This document shows positions 36,765-47,864 of a stretch of 64,000 nucleotides of DNA, one piece after another (position 1 is the stretch's first letter; each line of letters opens with the position of its first letter). The DNA comes from Arenicellales bacterium. Lineage in GTDB: Bacteria > Pseudomonadota > Gammaproteobacteria > Arenicellales > JAHEKD01. A program made the position numbers and the translations under genes. The DNA is taken from NCBI GenBank assembly GCA_028284225.1, contig JANQSD010000001.1, positions 148,609 to 212,608 on the forward strand, written 5' to 3'. Below the pieces are notes generated by a model. The model did not search any database. It was not told where the DNA came from and saw only the letters and a program-made list of their open reading frames with translations.

Positions 36765-37805
36765 TTAAGTGGTCTTAAAGCTGGAAAGTGCTGTTCCAAT
36801 TTCTTTAATCAGTCTCGGCCCTTGATAAATCAATCCTGTATAAATCTGTACCAGGTTGGCACCCATTTGGATTTTTTCCACCGCATCTTCAGCGCAGTTG
36901 ATACCGCCTACACCAATGATCGGGATTTCACCTTGCAGGATGTTTGCCAAAGTCTGGATAACTTGGTTGGATGCTGATTTGACCGGTGGACCGCTTAATC
37001 CCCCAGTTTCATGGCTGAGTGGGTGATCAGCCAACATTTCTCGGTGGGTTGTGGTGTTGGTTGCAATAATACAGTCTATTTTATGTGTCATGCATGCTGC
37101 TGCAATATCCTGGATTTCTTGCTTGCTTAAATCAGGTGCAATCTTTATTGCCAGCGGAGTGTATTTGCCATGTTGGTCGGCTAACCGTGTTTGTTCACGT
37201 TTAAGTATCATTACCAGTTGCTCAAAGCTGTCGCCGCGCTGTAATTCACGCAATTGCTTGGTATTGGGTGATGAAAGATTAATAGTCAAATAATCTGCCA
37301 GGGTAAACGTGCGCTGCATGCCCTTAATGTAATCGTTCACAGCATTTGCGAGCGGTGTCACAGCATTTTTACCGAGGTTTATTCCAATAATTGCATCGGT
37401 GTTACGCTTTTTATAGTTTTTGATGAATTGGTCCAGCCCGACGCTATTAAAACCCATGCGATTGATAATGGCCTGATGTTCGGGTAATCGGAATAATCTG
37501 GGTTTTTCATTGCCGGCTTGGGGCAAAGGCGTCACCGTGCCGGTTTCAATAAAGCCAAAACCCATTGCAGCAAAGGCATTAATGCATTGGGCGTGTTTGT
37601 CTAATCCTGCTGCCAGGCCAACACGATTAGGAAAATCCAATCCCATTATGTTGACTGGATTATGTATTGACTCGGGACGACAGCTTTTTGAAATCAGTGA
37701 GCATAATGCTGAGTGTTTATTCGCAATACTCAGCGTTTTGATAGCCAAATCATGACTGAGCTCAGCATCAAGTTTGAATAATAATGGCTGTAGTAATTTA
37801 TACAT
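36765..37805 (-). CDS. pyrD: Dihydroorotate dehydrogenase (quinone), class 2
   Basis: 346 residues from the ATG at 37805, which overlaps the TGA of the upstream rluF-like gene by one base. The N-terminal amphipathic membrane-binding helix (MYKLLQPLLFKLDAELSHD) is typical of class 2 enzymes. FMN-site blocks are FPNRVGLAAGLDKHA, NLGKN, NLSSPNTKQLRELQ and GVGGINCAEDAVEKI. The active-site Ser lies in NLSSPNT. It is the membrane-associated step in pyrimidine synthesis, and it converges on the cytochrome gene. Confidence 0.95.
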   Translation of the reverse strand: MYKLLQPLLFKLDAELSHDLAIKTLSIANKHSALCSLISKSCRPESIHNPVNIMGLDFPNRVGLAAGLDKHAQCINAFAAMGFGFIETGTVTPLPQAGNEKPRLFRLPEHQAIINRMGFNSVGLDQFIKNYKKRNTDAIIGINLGKNAVTPLANAVNDYIKGMQRTFTLADYLTINLSSPNTKQLRELQRGDSFEQLVMILKREQTRLADQHGKYTPLAIKIAPDLSKQEIQDIAAACMTHKIDCIIATNTTTHREMLADHPLSHETGGLSGPPVKSASNQVIQTLANILQGEIPIIGVGGINCAEDAVEKIQMGANLVQIYTGLIYQGPRLIKEIGTALSSFKTT

Positions 37806-38545
37806 CAAAAATTTTCACCTGACTTTAGTACCCGCCATTGCCCAAGAGGTAACGAGCCTAACCGGATTCTACCAATACGTACGCGTTGCAATTTTAGAAT
37901 GTTTAAACCGATTTGTTTACACATACGTCTGATTTGTCGTTTGCGTCCTTCCTTTAGAATAAACTTAAGTTGATCACGATTGATCTGGTTAACCTTGGCC
38001 GGTTTTAGTTGCTTGCCGTCTAATGATAGGCCATGGCGAAGTAAATTTAATTTGGCTTGAGATAAATCACCTTTAAAACGAATCAAATATTCCTTTTCAA
38101 TATCCGAATCTGGATTTATTAATTTTCGGGCTATACGGCCATCCTGTGTTAAAACCAAAAGTCCTTCTGAATCGATATCTAGACGTCCGGCGGGTGCCAG
38201 TGAATGTAATGATTTGTTATTAATAAAATTTTTCGGTGGTTTGTGGCTGCAATTAGTTGTTGTGATTAAAGAAGCCGCAGGTTTGTAATCTTTTTCAGGT
38301 GTGCCGGATACATAGCCGACCGGTTTGTTAAGAATGACAGTTAATTTTGAATGTTGAGATTGTTTTGCCTGATCAAGCAAAATGATTTCTTGATTTTCAT
38401 AAACTTTGATACCGAGCTGATCGACGATTTTACCATCGACTTTGACCCATCCTTGACTAATATAAAAATCAGCTTCACGGCGCGAACACAGGCCTTTTTG
38501 GGCCATGAGTTTGGAGAGGCGCAGTTGAACTGGGGAAGGCGTCAC
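37805..38545 (-). CDS. 23S rRNA pseudouridine synthase, RluF/RluB type
   Basis: 246 residues from a GTG start. It has an N-terminal S4 RNA-binding domain (LRLSKLMAQKGLCSRREADFY), KPVGYVSGTPEKDY, the catalytic Asp in AGRLDIDSEGLLVLT and EGRKRQIRRM near the end. The KPVGYVSGTP form points to RluF among the RluB/E/F group. It is translationally coupled to pyrD. Confidence 0.9.
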   Translation of the reverse strand: MTPSPVQLRLSKLMAQKGLCSRREADFYISQGWVKVDGKIVDQLGIKVYENQEIILLDQAKQSQHSKLTVILNKPVGYVSGTPEKDYKPAASLITTTNCSHKPPKNFINNKSLHSLAPAGRLDIDSEGLLVLTQDGRIARKLINPDSDIEKEYLIRFKGDLSQAKLNLLRHGLSLDGKQLKPAKVNQINRDQLKFILKEGRKRQIRRMCKQIGLNILKLQRVRIGRIRLGSLPLGQWRVLKSGENF

Positions 38546-38703
38546 AATAGGTGCTTAGGTTCTCAGGATTTTTGTAGTTTGATGGCGTCTGAAATTGTTG
38601 AGATTTTATTCAATGACGCTCCCTCTAGCAGGGTAGGACAGGAGGGGTAGAAAGTTTTGCAATCTACCAACGACATTCTTCTTGAAGATATGCTCCAGAT
38701 AAT

Positions 38704-40101
<1,398 letters not shown>

Positions 40102-40142
40102 CTAAAATTCGGATCGAATATTAACATAGTTATCTATCTTTA

Positions 40143-40835
40143 ATGTCATCAGCCACAACAATTGAATATTCTCGCCTGCGAGAAAATATTGTTGAATATT
40201 TTCGCACTGCCAAAGGTACTCGCCCGGACGTCATGCATGTAATTATTGACGGCAGTGATTATGTGGTTAAGGATTACAACCTGACCAGCGGTTGGTTTGG
40301 GGCGTTTGCCGGGCCCTTATTAGTAAAGCGAGAAATTAAGGCGCTTAATAAATTGCAGGGTATAGCAGGGATACCTGATTTGTACTTGTGTGACAACAAT
40401 CGGGTGTTGATTACTTCTTATTGCCAATCACAGGCCGCAGCCAAACTTGAGCGTCCATTGAACTGGCTTAAGTTTGAAGATGAGCTAAATAATTTGATTG
40501 GGAAAATACACGCAGCCGGCGTGGCCCATTGTGACTTGCGTGGGCCGGGTAATATTCTCATCGATGAGAACGACTTGCCATATTTGGTCGATTATGTGGG
40601 TTGTATATTTAAGGCAAATTCCTGGAATAAACCTTGGAACTATTTGTTCGAACAAGGTTGCAAGGCAGATTATTCAGCTGTGCTTAAACTCAAGCAGAAA
40701 TTAGCACCCGAGCAACTCACTGTTAGGGAAACTGCTTTAGTTAATCAACATTCATCAAAAGGCTGGTTGTTTCGTAAAACCAGTCGTGGTTTACGCCGCT
40801 TCGCACGCTGGTTGTTTGCGGCAGGTAAAAATTAA
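40143..40835 (+). CDS. Small RIO/lipopolysaccharide-kinase-like protein
   Basis: 230 residues with a kinase-like catalytic loop HAAGVAHCDLRGPGNILID and a metal-binding Asp in YLVDYVGCI. An N-terminal lobe Lys in YVVKDYNL may contact ATP. A basic C-terminus (RKTSRGLRRFARWLF) suits membrane or RNA contact. Similar short proteins are annotated as RIO1-like or LPS core kinases; I cannot choose between them. It stands alone opposite purB. Confidence 0.7.
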   Translation: MSSATTIEYSRLRENIVEYFRTAKGTRPDVMHVIIDGSDYVVKDYNLTSGWFGAFAGPLLVKREIKALNKLQGIAGIPDLYLCDNNRVLITSYCQSQAAAKLERPLNWLKFEDELNNLIGKIHAAGVAHCDLRGPGNILIDENDLPYLVDYVGCIFKANSWNKPWNYLFEQGCKADYSAVLKLKQKLAPEQLTVRETALVNQHSSKGWLFRKTSRGLRRFARWLFAAGKN

Positions 40836-40919
40836 ACATGGCTGGTTATAAACTCAAACATTAAATTGACCGAATGGGCTATTGGTAATTTACAGTTTCT
40901 CTAATAATAGGAAATTTAG

Positions 40920-40958
40920 TCTAATTTAATTAGATTTATTAGAGTAAATATCTAATAA
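40920..40958. promoter_or_regulatory. Paired palindromes upstream of the indolepyruvate oxidoreductase
   Basis: TCTAAT-TTA-ATTAGA at 40920-40934 and TTATTAGA-N7-TCTAATAA at 40936-40958 are both perfect inverted repeats of the same half-site. A further TCTAAT lies at 40900. They end about 80 bases before the start codon and look like a multi-site operator. Confidence 0.45.
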
Positions 40959-41039
40959 GTTCTCATTAACTAAACAAATAAAAACCCACATCCTAGCCGG
41001 ATTTAAGTATGATTATCTAAATACGCACACAGGTTCAGC

Positions 41040-44000
41040 ATGTCAAAATCTCCTGCAATCAGTCTTGAACAAAAATACGCTCAAGAACATGGGCGGATAT
41101 TTTTAAATGGTACTCAAGCGTTAGTAAGATTGCCGATGGTGCAAATTAAACGGGATCGTGCTGCAGGCTTAAATACAGCCGGTTTTATCTCGGGTTATCG
41201 TGGGTCGCCACTAGGTAATTATGATTTGCAGCTTCAATCTGCGCAAAAATATCTGGACGAATACGGCATCGTTTTTCAGCCGGGTGTGAATGAAGACCTG
41301 GCCGCAACGGCAGTTTGGGGTTCACAGCAATTACACCTGTCTCCTGGAGCCAAATACGATGGTGTGGTGGGTATCTGGTATGGAAAGGGCCCGGGTGTAG
41401 ATCGTTCTGGAGACGTCCTAAAGCATGCCAATGCTGCGGGTTCTGCCAGGCATGGTGGGGTGCTGTGCCTGGCCGGTGACGATCACGGTGCAAAATCCTC
41501 AACATTACCGCATCAATCCGATCACGACTTCATGTCTGCCATTATTCCTATGCTTTATCCTTCCAGTATTCATGAATTCATAGAAATGGGTCTGTTAGGG
41601 TTTGCAATGTCTCGCTATTCAGGCTGTTGGGTTGGCATGAAAGTTATTTCCGATACAGTTGAAACGACAGCAGCAATTGACCTGGCAGCTGAAGCACGTC
41701 AATTTACCATTCCGGCTGATTTCGAAATACCCGAAGCAGGTTTGAATTTGCGTTGGCCGGATGATCGTTGGCAACAGGATCAGCGGCTGCAAAATTATAA
41801 GCCCTACGCTGCCTTAGCCTTTGCCAGGGAGAACCAGGTCGATCAAATTACACTTGATTCACCTAATGCTCGATTGGGTATTGTTGCTTCAGGCAAAGCT
41901 TATGAGAATGTGCGTCAGGCATTGCGTGAGTTGGAAATCAATGCGCAAATTGCGCGTGACTTGGGTATTCGGGTGTATAAAGTCAGAATGCCATGGCCGC
42001 TGGAACCGGAAGGGATTCGCCGGTTTTCACTGGGTTTGGAGGAAGTGCTGATTGTCGAGGAACGCCGCGAGATTATTGAGAACCAAATCAAGCAGCAATT
42101 GTTCAATTGGCGTGCGGATGTTCGGCCCAGGATTATCGGCAAATTCGATCATCATGATCAGCATGTATTGTCGCTTAATGAAGAGTTGACGGTAGGTACG
42201 GTTGCCCGCGCTATTGCCGATCGTTTGCTTAACTTTGAAATGGATTTATCACTCAAGGAGAAAATTGAAGCTAAGCTGCACTGGCTTGAGGAACGTAATG
42301 AGTTTAAGAAAAACCATATCGCACCATTAGATCGCCTGCCTTATTACTGTTCCGGTTGTCCGCATAATACCTCCACGCGCGTGCCTGAAGGCAGCCGGGC
42401 CATGGCAGGAATCGGTTGTCACTTTATGGTGACCTGGATGGATAGGAACACGGAGACTTTCTCGCAAATGGGTGGCGAAGGCATTAGCTGGACAGGCACC
42501 GCACCGTTTACGAATGAGAAACACGTATTTGTTAATCTTGGTGATGGGACATATTTTCATTCCGGGCATCTAGCCGTTAGACAGGCGGTCTCATCAGGTG
42601 CAAATGTGACTTACAAGATTCTTTATAACGATGCTGTGGCAATGACTGGCGGGCAGGCGGTTGATGGTGTGCTAACCCCGCAGCAAGTGACACATCAGCT
42701 ATTTTATGAGGGCATCAAACCTATTTATTTGCTGACTGAATCGCCAGAGGGTTATCAGCAAAATGAATTGGCTGAAGGTGTCATCGTTTTGCACAGGGAT
42801 CATATCGACTCGGTGATGGAGCAATTGCGTGATACACCCGGTTGTTCGGCTATTGTCTATGTGCAAACCTGTGCAGCAGAAAAACGTCGTCGCCGCAAAC
42901 GTGGATTATTGGAAGACCCAGCTAAGCGCATTCTTATCAATCCACTTGTTTGTGAAGGTTGCGGTGATTGTTCCTTACAATCCAATTGCGTATCAATTGA
43001 GCCATTGGAGACGGCTTTTGGCCGTAAACGCCAGATCAATCAATCCAGCTGCAACAAGGATTACTCCTGCGTTAAAGGCTTTTGTCCCTCATTTGTTACC
43101 GTCAACGGTGGCCGATTGCGCAGCAAGGCAACCGGTTTTTCAGCACAGTTGGATGACATTCCCGAGCCGCAAACAATAATCTCTCTGGAACACCCTTATA
43201 ACATTGCAATTACCGGAGTTGGAGGCACAGGTGTTCTGACTATCGGTGCCTTGTTAGGCATGGCTGCCCATATAGAAGGCAAGGCCAGCATGATTCTGGA
43301 TATGTCCGGGTTAGCACAAAAGGGTGGTTCGGTGATCAGTCATGTTCGAATAAGTCATCACCCGGAAGAGGTCACATCGCCAAGAATTGTCAATGGCAAG
43401 GCTGATTTGTTGATAGCAGCGGACAGTGTGGTGGCGTCGTCCAATGACGGTATTTCGTTGTGTGCAGCGGATCACACTAAAGCGGTGGTGAACACACATT
43501 TGACACCTGTGGCCGGTTTTATTACTCACCGTGATTTTGATTTTAAACAAAAGCTGGTTGAGTCGTCGATTAAAAAAAATGTGACAAGTGACGACGATTT
43601 TAAACATTTTACTGATATTGCTGAACGGGTGATCGGCGATGCCATAGCGACAAATATTCTAATGTTGGGTTATAGCTTTCAAAAAGGTTATTTACCTGTG
43701 TCTTCACAGTCTATTATCGATGCAATTGACATTAATGGCGTAGCGACTGAAGCGAATAAAAAGTCATTTAATCTGGGGCGGTTGATTGCTGAGCAGCCTG
43801 AGTTAATAAACGACATCCTCAAACCTCAAAGTAGTGAACAAATTCAAGATACTATGACGCTGGATGAGCTCATTGAACATCGAAGCCAGTTTCTAACTCA
43901 ATATCAAAACCAACGCTTATCGAATAAATATTTAAGTCTGATTAATAAAGTTAAAGTACAGGTAGAAGAGCAAAATCTTGATCAACAGCTGATACGGGCT

Positions 44001-44519
44001 GTAGCAGAAAATTATGCAAAGTTGTTAGCATATAAGGATGAATACGAAGTTGCACGTCTTTACACAAGTGGTGAATTTGAAAAGCAGCTCAATCAAGAGT
44101 TTGAAGGCGATTTTGAAATTAAATTAAATCTTGCTCCGCCATTATTTCCTGGAAAAGCTGCAAATGGCCGGCCTAAAAAACGTGAGTTTGGGCCATGGGT
44201 GCTCAAGCTATTTGGGTTATTGGCAAAGCTAAAAGGACTCAGAGGTACACCATTTGATATTTTTGGCTATCATCAAGATCGCAAAGCTGAAAGGCAATTA
44301 ATTACTAATTACGAAACATTAATTGATGATTTACTGCCCAGAATAAACACCTCGAATCAACATATTGCTGTTGATTTGTTCTCTATTCCTGGAGACATTC
44401 GAGGTTTTGGTCCGGTAAAAGCACAAGCCATAACCGAAGCTGAACAATGCCAAAAGCAGCTTTTACAACAATTTGATCATGCAAAATCATCAGATTCCTT
44501 AACCGATTTAGCCGCATAG
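41040..44519 (+). CDS. Fused indolepyruvate ferredoxin oxidoreductase
   Basis: 1159 residues joining the alpha (TPP-binding) and gamma subunits, the usual length for the proteobacterial fused form. Visible are ISGYRGSPLGNYDLQL at the N-terminus, the cysteine-containing YYCSGCPHNTSTRVPEGS and a TPP-site GDGTYFHSGHLA. A ferredoxin-like stretch CEGCGDCSLQSNC...CNKDYSCVKGFCP follows, then a gamma domain with GVGGTGVLTIGALLG. It oxidatively decarboxylates aryl pyruvates from aromatic amino acids to acyl-CoAs, reducing ferredoxin. It is a single gene with a palindromic upstream region. Confidence 0.93.
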   Translation: MSKSPAISLEQKYAQEHGRIFLNGTQALVRLPMVQIKRDRAAGLNTAGFISGYRGSPLGNYDLQLQSAQKYLDEYGIVFQPGVNEDLAATAVWGSQQLHLSPGAKYDGVVGIWYGKGPGVDRSGDVLKHANAAGSARHGGVLCLAGDDHGAKSSTLPHQSDHDFMSAIIPMLYPSSIHEFIEMGLLGFAMSRYSGCWVGMKVISDTVETTAAIDLAAEARQFTIPADFEIPEAGLNLRWPDDRWQQDQRLQNYKPYAALAFARENQVDQITLDSPNARLGIVASGKAYENVRQALRELEINAQIARDLGIRVYKVRMPWPLEPEGIRRFSLGLEEVLIVEERREIIENQIKQQLFNWRADVRPRIIGKFDHHDQHVLSLNEELTVGTVARAIADRLLNFEMDLSLKEKIEAKLHWLEERNEFKKNHIAPLDRLPYYCSGCPHNTSTRVPEGSRAMAGIGCHFMVTWMDRNTETFSQMGGEGISWTGTAPFTNEKHVFVNLGDGTYFHSGHLAVRQAVSSGANVTYKILYNDAVAMTGGQAVDGVLTPQQVTHQLFYEGIKPIYLLTESPEGYQQNELAEGVIVLHRDHIDSVMEQLRDTPGCSAIVYVQTCAAEKRRRRKRGLLEDPAKRILINPLVCEGCGDCSLQSNCVSIEPLETAFGRKRQINQSSCNKDYSCVKGFCPSFVTVNGGRLRSKATGFSAQLDDIPEPQTIISLEHPYNIAITGVGGTGVLTIGALLGMAAHIEGKASMILDMSGLAQKGGSVISHVRISHHPEEVTSPRIVNGKADLLIAADSVVASSNDGISLCAADHTKAVVNTHLTPVAGFITHRDFDFKQKLVESSIKKNVTSDDDFKHFTDIAERVIGDAIATNILMLGYSFQKGYLPVSSQSIIDAIDINGVATEANKKSFNLGRLIAEQPELINDILKPQSSEQIQDTMTLDELIEHRSQFLTQYQNQRLSNKYLSLINKVKVQVEEQNLDQQLIRAVAENYAKLLAYKDEYEVARLYTSGEFEKQLNQEFEGDFEIKLNLAPPLFPGKAANGRPKKREFGPWVLKLFGLLAKLKGLRGTPFDIFGYHQDRKAERQLITNYETLIDDLLPRINTSNQHIAVDLFSIPGDIRGFGPVKAQAITEAEQCQKQLLQQFDHAKSSDSLTDLAA

Positions 44520-44585
44520 TCACTGAAGCACTTATAACAGCTGTTATTATCAGCAGTTCAATCTTTAAGGTGCTGCAGGTCTAGT

Positions 44586-45737
44586 TTGAATCCGCGTTCA
44601 GGACATTTAACTTTGGCAATAGCCGGTATGGTGGCGTTGGCTGTTGCAATGGGTATCGGCCGTTTCGTTTACACGCCTATTCTGCCGTTTATGGCAGATG
44701 ATCTAGGCTTTAATCAAAGCACCATGGGATTGATCGCATCGGCAAATTTTGCCGGTTACTTAATTGGCGCAATTCTAGCCAGCAAGCAGAACATCCCAGG
44801 TGATGCTAAAACCTGGTTGCTGGTTTCACTGATTGCAAGTGCAATTTCAACTGCTGTGACGGGGTGGTTCTCTTCAGCAACGGGATTGATTTTACTTCGG
44901 TTTCTAGCGGGGGTTAGCAGTGCATTTGTAATGGTTTTTGCATCAACAACAGTTTTGAGTACACTGCAATCACAAGGTCAGTCAAACTTATCAGCTTATC
45001 ACTTCGCCGGTGTTGGTTTAGGTATAACACTGTCAGCCATGATTGTCTGGCTGCAATCACAGGCCGGGGCAGATTGGCGTATGATGTGGTTTTTTAGTGG
45101 TTTATTATCCATTTTAGCTGTATTTATTGTTGCTCAGTTAACCAAGGTTTCTTCTCACTCGTCATCAGGCTCTAATAATCAACCCTATCAAGTCGATTCA
45201 ACCTTGATTAGATTGATATTGGCTTATGGTCTGTTTGGATTTGGTTATGTTATCACTGCAACCTATATCGTCAGTATTGTCAGGGATAGTTACCAGTCAA
45301 TCAATCTAGAGTCTTTGATCTGGATATGTGTTGGATTATCAGCCATATTCTCTGTAGGTTTATGGTCCAAGTTCGCCGATAAAATCGGAATTCTGCGAGC
45401 TTTTTGTTATGCATGCCTGGTTGAAGCAATTGGTGTTATTGCCAGTATTGCAGGTCTTGGTTTATTTGGTCTTGTGCTGGCTGCGCTAATTCTGGGCGGG
45501 ACATTTATGGGAATTACTGCGCTGGGTTTGATTGGGGCCAGGAAATTATCTCCACGTAATCCAAGACGTGTATTGGCATTAATGACGGCTTCATTCGGGC
45601 TGGGACAGATTGTCGGTCCAACATTTGCAGGCATGCTCTATGATTATACCGGCAGTTTTATTGTGCCGTCCTTAATTGCTGCGACGGCGTTAGTGGTTGC
45701 AGCATTATTAGTACTGAAAAGAAATGTTGGTCTTTAA
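44586..45737 (+). CDS. YbfB/YjiJ-family MFS transporter
   Basis: 383 residues from a TTG start. About twelve membrane segments are present, with the family signature GMVALAVAMGIGRFVYTPIL at the N-terminus and a central hydrophilic loop (SSHSSSGSNNQ). The substrate of this family is not established. It follows the oxidoreductase by 66 bases and might carry a related metabolite. Confidence 0.85.
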   Translation: MNPRSGHLTLAIAGMVALAVAMGIGRFVYTPILPFMADDLGFNQSTMGLIASANFAGYLIGAILASKQNIPGDAKTWLLVSLIASAISTAVTGWFSSATGLILLRFLAGVSSAFVMVFASTTVLSTLQSQGQSNLSAYHFAGVGLGITLSAMIVWLQSQAGADWRMMWFFSGLLSILAVFIVAQLTKVSSHSSSGSNNQPYQVDSTLIRLILAYGLFGFGYVITATYIVSIVRDSYQSINLESLIWICVGLSAIFSVGLWSKFADKIGILRAFCYACLVEAIGVIASIAGLGLFGLVLAALILGGTFMGITALGLIGARKLSPRNPRRVLALMTASFGLGQIVGPTFAGMLYDYTGSFIVPSLIAATALVVAALLVLKRNVGL

Positions 45738-45778
45738 GTTTTGTTATTGAGATCACACAAACCAGATAGGAGCTTTGT

Positions 45779-46384
45779 TTGAGCGAAATCAAATACGTTG
45801 TGTTCGATGTAGGCGGGGTGTTGGTTGAACTCGTCGGCGCAAATAAGTTTATTGAATGGACTAAGAATCAATATAAGCACGAGTACGAATTTTATGAAGC
45901 CTGGATACGCTCGCCTGCAGTACGGCAGTTTGAACGAGGGCATTGTACAAAAGAGTTCTTTGTTGATACAGTGATAGAGGAAATGCAGTTGCCTGTTTCG
46001 GCAGTGCAATTTACCGAAGAATTTCAAAGCTGGCCGAACGGATTACTTGATGGAATAGCTGATTTGTTAAAACAAGTAAAAACCAAGCTGCCTATTGCCT
46101 GCCTTTCGAATACGAATGAACTGCATTGGCCGAATCAAAAGGATGCAGATTTCCTCAATACCATTTTTGATCAAATGTTTTTGTCTTATCAAATGGGAAT
46201 GGTCAAACCGGATCAGGAAATTTACGCCGCGATGATCGAGCAGATTGGGTTGCCTGCAAGCCAGATTTTATTTCTTGATGATAATAAAATTAATGTTGAA
46301 GGTGCAGCCAAAGCAGGGCTGGTTGCTCGCCAGGTCAGGGGTTATCAAGAAGTAAAAATGATTCTTGGGCAATTTAATATTTAG
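45779..46384 (+). CDS. HAD-superfamily hydrolase (subfamily IA)
   Basis: 201 residues from a TTG after TAGGAGC. HAD motifs are in order: FDVGGVLVE with the nucleophile Asp, CLSNTNELHW, KPDQEIYAAM and LFLDDNKINVEGA. The DxGG form is normal for the YihX-like branch. A small-molecule phosphatase is likely, substrate unknown. It is followed by the tandem leader-like genes, but nothing ties it to them apart from position. Confidence 0.85.
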   Translation: MSEIKYVVFDVGGVLVELVGANKFIEWTKNQYKHEYEFYEAWIRSPAVRQFERGHCTKEFFVDTVIEEMQLPVSAVQFTEEFQSWPNGLLDGIADLLKQVKTKLPIACLSNTNELHWPNQKDADFLNTIFDQMFLSYQMGMVKPDQEIYAAMIEQIGLPASQILFLDDNKINVEGAAKAGLVARQVRGYQEVKMILGQFNI

Positions 46385-46437
46385 AGCTCATAGAGCTGAT
46401 CAGTCAATTTCATCTATAATTTTCTTTATATTTAATT

Positions 46438-46443
46438 TATACT
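46438..46443 (+). promoter_or_regulatory. -10 box conserved in both tandem copies (copy 1)
   Basis: TATACT 33 bases before the ATG; the same hexamer is 32 bases before the ATG of the second copy (47249-47254). The surrounding AT-rich upstream sequence is also similar, so the promoter was part of the duplicated unit. No strong -35 box is obvious. Confidence 0.4.
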
Positions 46444-46475
46444 GAAAACAATAAAAAATAAGGACGCAAAAAAGA

Positions 46476-47060
46476 ATGAAAAAATTCAAGAATATGTTAA
46501 CAAAATTAGCTGGGAGGCTTCGAAAAGAATCAGATAAAGTTTCCGCAATTAATAAACATGATTTGATTTTGTCGTTGAATTCAAAGCGCATACCCAGAAA
46601 GCCTGGGCAATCAGATGAATCTAAAATAAGAAAAATCCTTTCTAGAATTGCACATGATGCTGAATTTCTCGATATTATCAAACATAAGCCCGAGTCATTG
46701 ATGGAAAAGTTTGAGTTAAACCGGGACGATATTAAAGCACTACGTGCAGCAGATTTGTTAATCGTCGCACGGATGGCCAATCCACTACTGCAACAAGCGG
46801 CAGGTCAGGATGCTATGGTCTCGATCAATTTTCCGAGAGAGCCTAATACTGGTGTCAGTACAATCACGAATACTGGTTTCAGTACTGTCACTTTGGATAG
46901 TGGTAGCACATGCACGGTGACCAACAATGTTTTAGCCTCGATGGCCGATACGGTGCAATCACTCAAGGAGATGGATTCAGTTCATCTTGCTGGTCTGATT
47001 CAGAGATTGGTTGAAGATGAAGAGTTCTATAACCAAACCAGGAATTATTTTAGACTCTGA
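46476..47060 (+). CDS. Leader-like/Ser-Thr-rich tandem paralogue 1, candidate peptide precursor
   Basis: 194 residues, no signal peptide or membrane segment. Residues ~50-100 (KILSRIAHDAEFLDIIKHKP, then ESLMEKFELNRDDIKALRAA) have the pattern of nitrile-hydratase-type/Os1348 leader peptides: 'DPEF...L..DPE..L..F.L..EE..ALR'. Residues ~120-150 are Gly/Ser/Thr-rich with a single Cys in GSTCTVTNN. The last 27 residues (from DSVHLAGL to NYFRL) are nearly identical to those of paralogue 2. I do not recognise a characterised family. A modified-peptide precursor or a small glycoprotein are the options, with the neighbouring glycosyltransferase favouring glycosylation. Confidence 0.75.
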   Translation: MKKFKNMLTKLAGRLRKESDKVSAINKHDLILSLNSKRIPRKPGQSDESKIRKILSRIAHDAEFLDIIKHKPESLMEKFELNRDDIKALRAADLLIVARMANPLLQQAAGQDAMVSINFPREPNTGVSTITNTGFSTVTLDSGSTCTVTNNVLASMADTVQSLKEMDSVHLAGLIQRLVEDEEFYNQTRNYFRL

Positions 47061-47135
47061 AGATTTATCTCAACCAAGAATTGAGTGCAGTTATCCCCTC
47101 GCATAATGAAAATGAACGTATTCGAGACTCGCTAA
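47041..47135 (+). pseudogene. Truncated, frameshifted remnant of the glycosyltransferase 5' end
   Basis: The sequence after paralogue 1 aligns closely with the first ~85 coding bases of the glycosyltransferase at 47854-47938, including the shared stretch AATGAAAATGAACGTATTCG. One extra base (ATTGAGTG versus ATCAGTG) shifts the frame into stops, and similarity ends at CGCTA. It is therefore a dead fragment carried by the tandem duplication. Confidence 0.75.
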
Positions 47136-47248
47136 GGCGAACAGATCGCATATGACAGTTGATTTCCAATCGACAAACATTGAACCCCTCAACTCGCTGA
47201 TGAGGGTGGTTTGGTTGATTTTGCCTGTAATTATTTTCATTATTAACT

Positions 47249-47254
47249 TATACT
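47249..47254 (+). promoter_or_regulatory. -10 box conserved in both tandem copies (copy 2)
   Basis: TATACT at the same distance from the start codon as in copy 1. The downstream AAGGAG ribosome site is better than the AAGGA of copy 1, so copy 2 may be translated more strongly. Confidence 0.4.
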
Positions 47255-47285
47255 AAAATCAACAAAAACAAGGAGACACCAAAGG

Positions 47286-47864
47286 ATGAAACAGTTTAAA
47301 AATATGTTGGCGAAATTTGCCGATAAACTTCGAAAAACATCCGATAAAAGTGCTGTAATCAATAAACGTGATTTGGTTTTATCGTTGAACTCAAAGCGCA
47401 CGCCAAGAAAACCACAAGAATCGGATGAAAGTGAAATCCAAAAAATTCTAGCGCAAATTGCGAAAGATGCTGAATTTCTCAATCTAATAAAGCAAAAGCC
47501 CGAGTCATTAATGGAAAGGTTCGACTTAAGTAAGGCTGATATTATAGCCTTGCGCGCAGCTGATTTGTTAATAGCTGCCCGGTTGGTCAATCCATTATTG
47601 CAACAATCAGATGGCGGCACTGCAGCAACTATATACTTTCCGGACGGGACCATCACAGGCAATATACCGGATACAGGTGTTAGTACAATTACCACTGATA
47701 CAGGCAGCACTTGTACTGTTACGAATAATGGTCCGATAGTGTCAATTGCGTCTACGGTCGAATCATTAAAGGACATGGATTCTGTCCATCTTGCTGGTTT
47801 GATTCAGAGATTGGTTGAAGATGAAGAGTTCTATAACCAAACCAGGAATTATTTTGGGCTCTGA
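47286..47864 (+). CDS. Leader-like/Ser-Thr-rich tandem paralogue 2, candidate peptide precursor
   Basis: 192 residues, clearly paralogous to 46476-47060 with start codons exactly 810 bases apart. The N-terminal helix, the leader-like region (residues ~53-97) and the last ~27 residues are strongly conserved. Residues ~105-150 vary in sequence and spacing but keep TGVSTIT and GSTCTVTNN. Its 3' end overlaps the start of the glycosyltransferase, so the two are translationally coupled. No typical double-Gly cleavage site is present, which weakens a classic bacteriocin reading. Function unknown. Confidence 0.78.
   Translation: MKQFKNMLAKFADKLRKTSDKSAVINKRDLVLSLNSKRTPRKPQESDESEIQKILAQIAKDAEFLNLIKQKPESLMERFDLSKADIIALRAADLLIAARLVNPLLQQSDGGTAATIYFPDGTITGNIPDTGVSTITTDTGSTCTVTNNGPIVSIASTVESLKDMDSVHLAGLIQRLVEDEEFYNQTRNYFGL

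Noticed and set aside
42829..43179. 116-residue plus-strand open frame
   Set aside because: It lies wholly inside the indolepyruvate oxidoreductase in another frame; its Cys-rich look comes from the ferredoxin-motif codons of the real gene.
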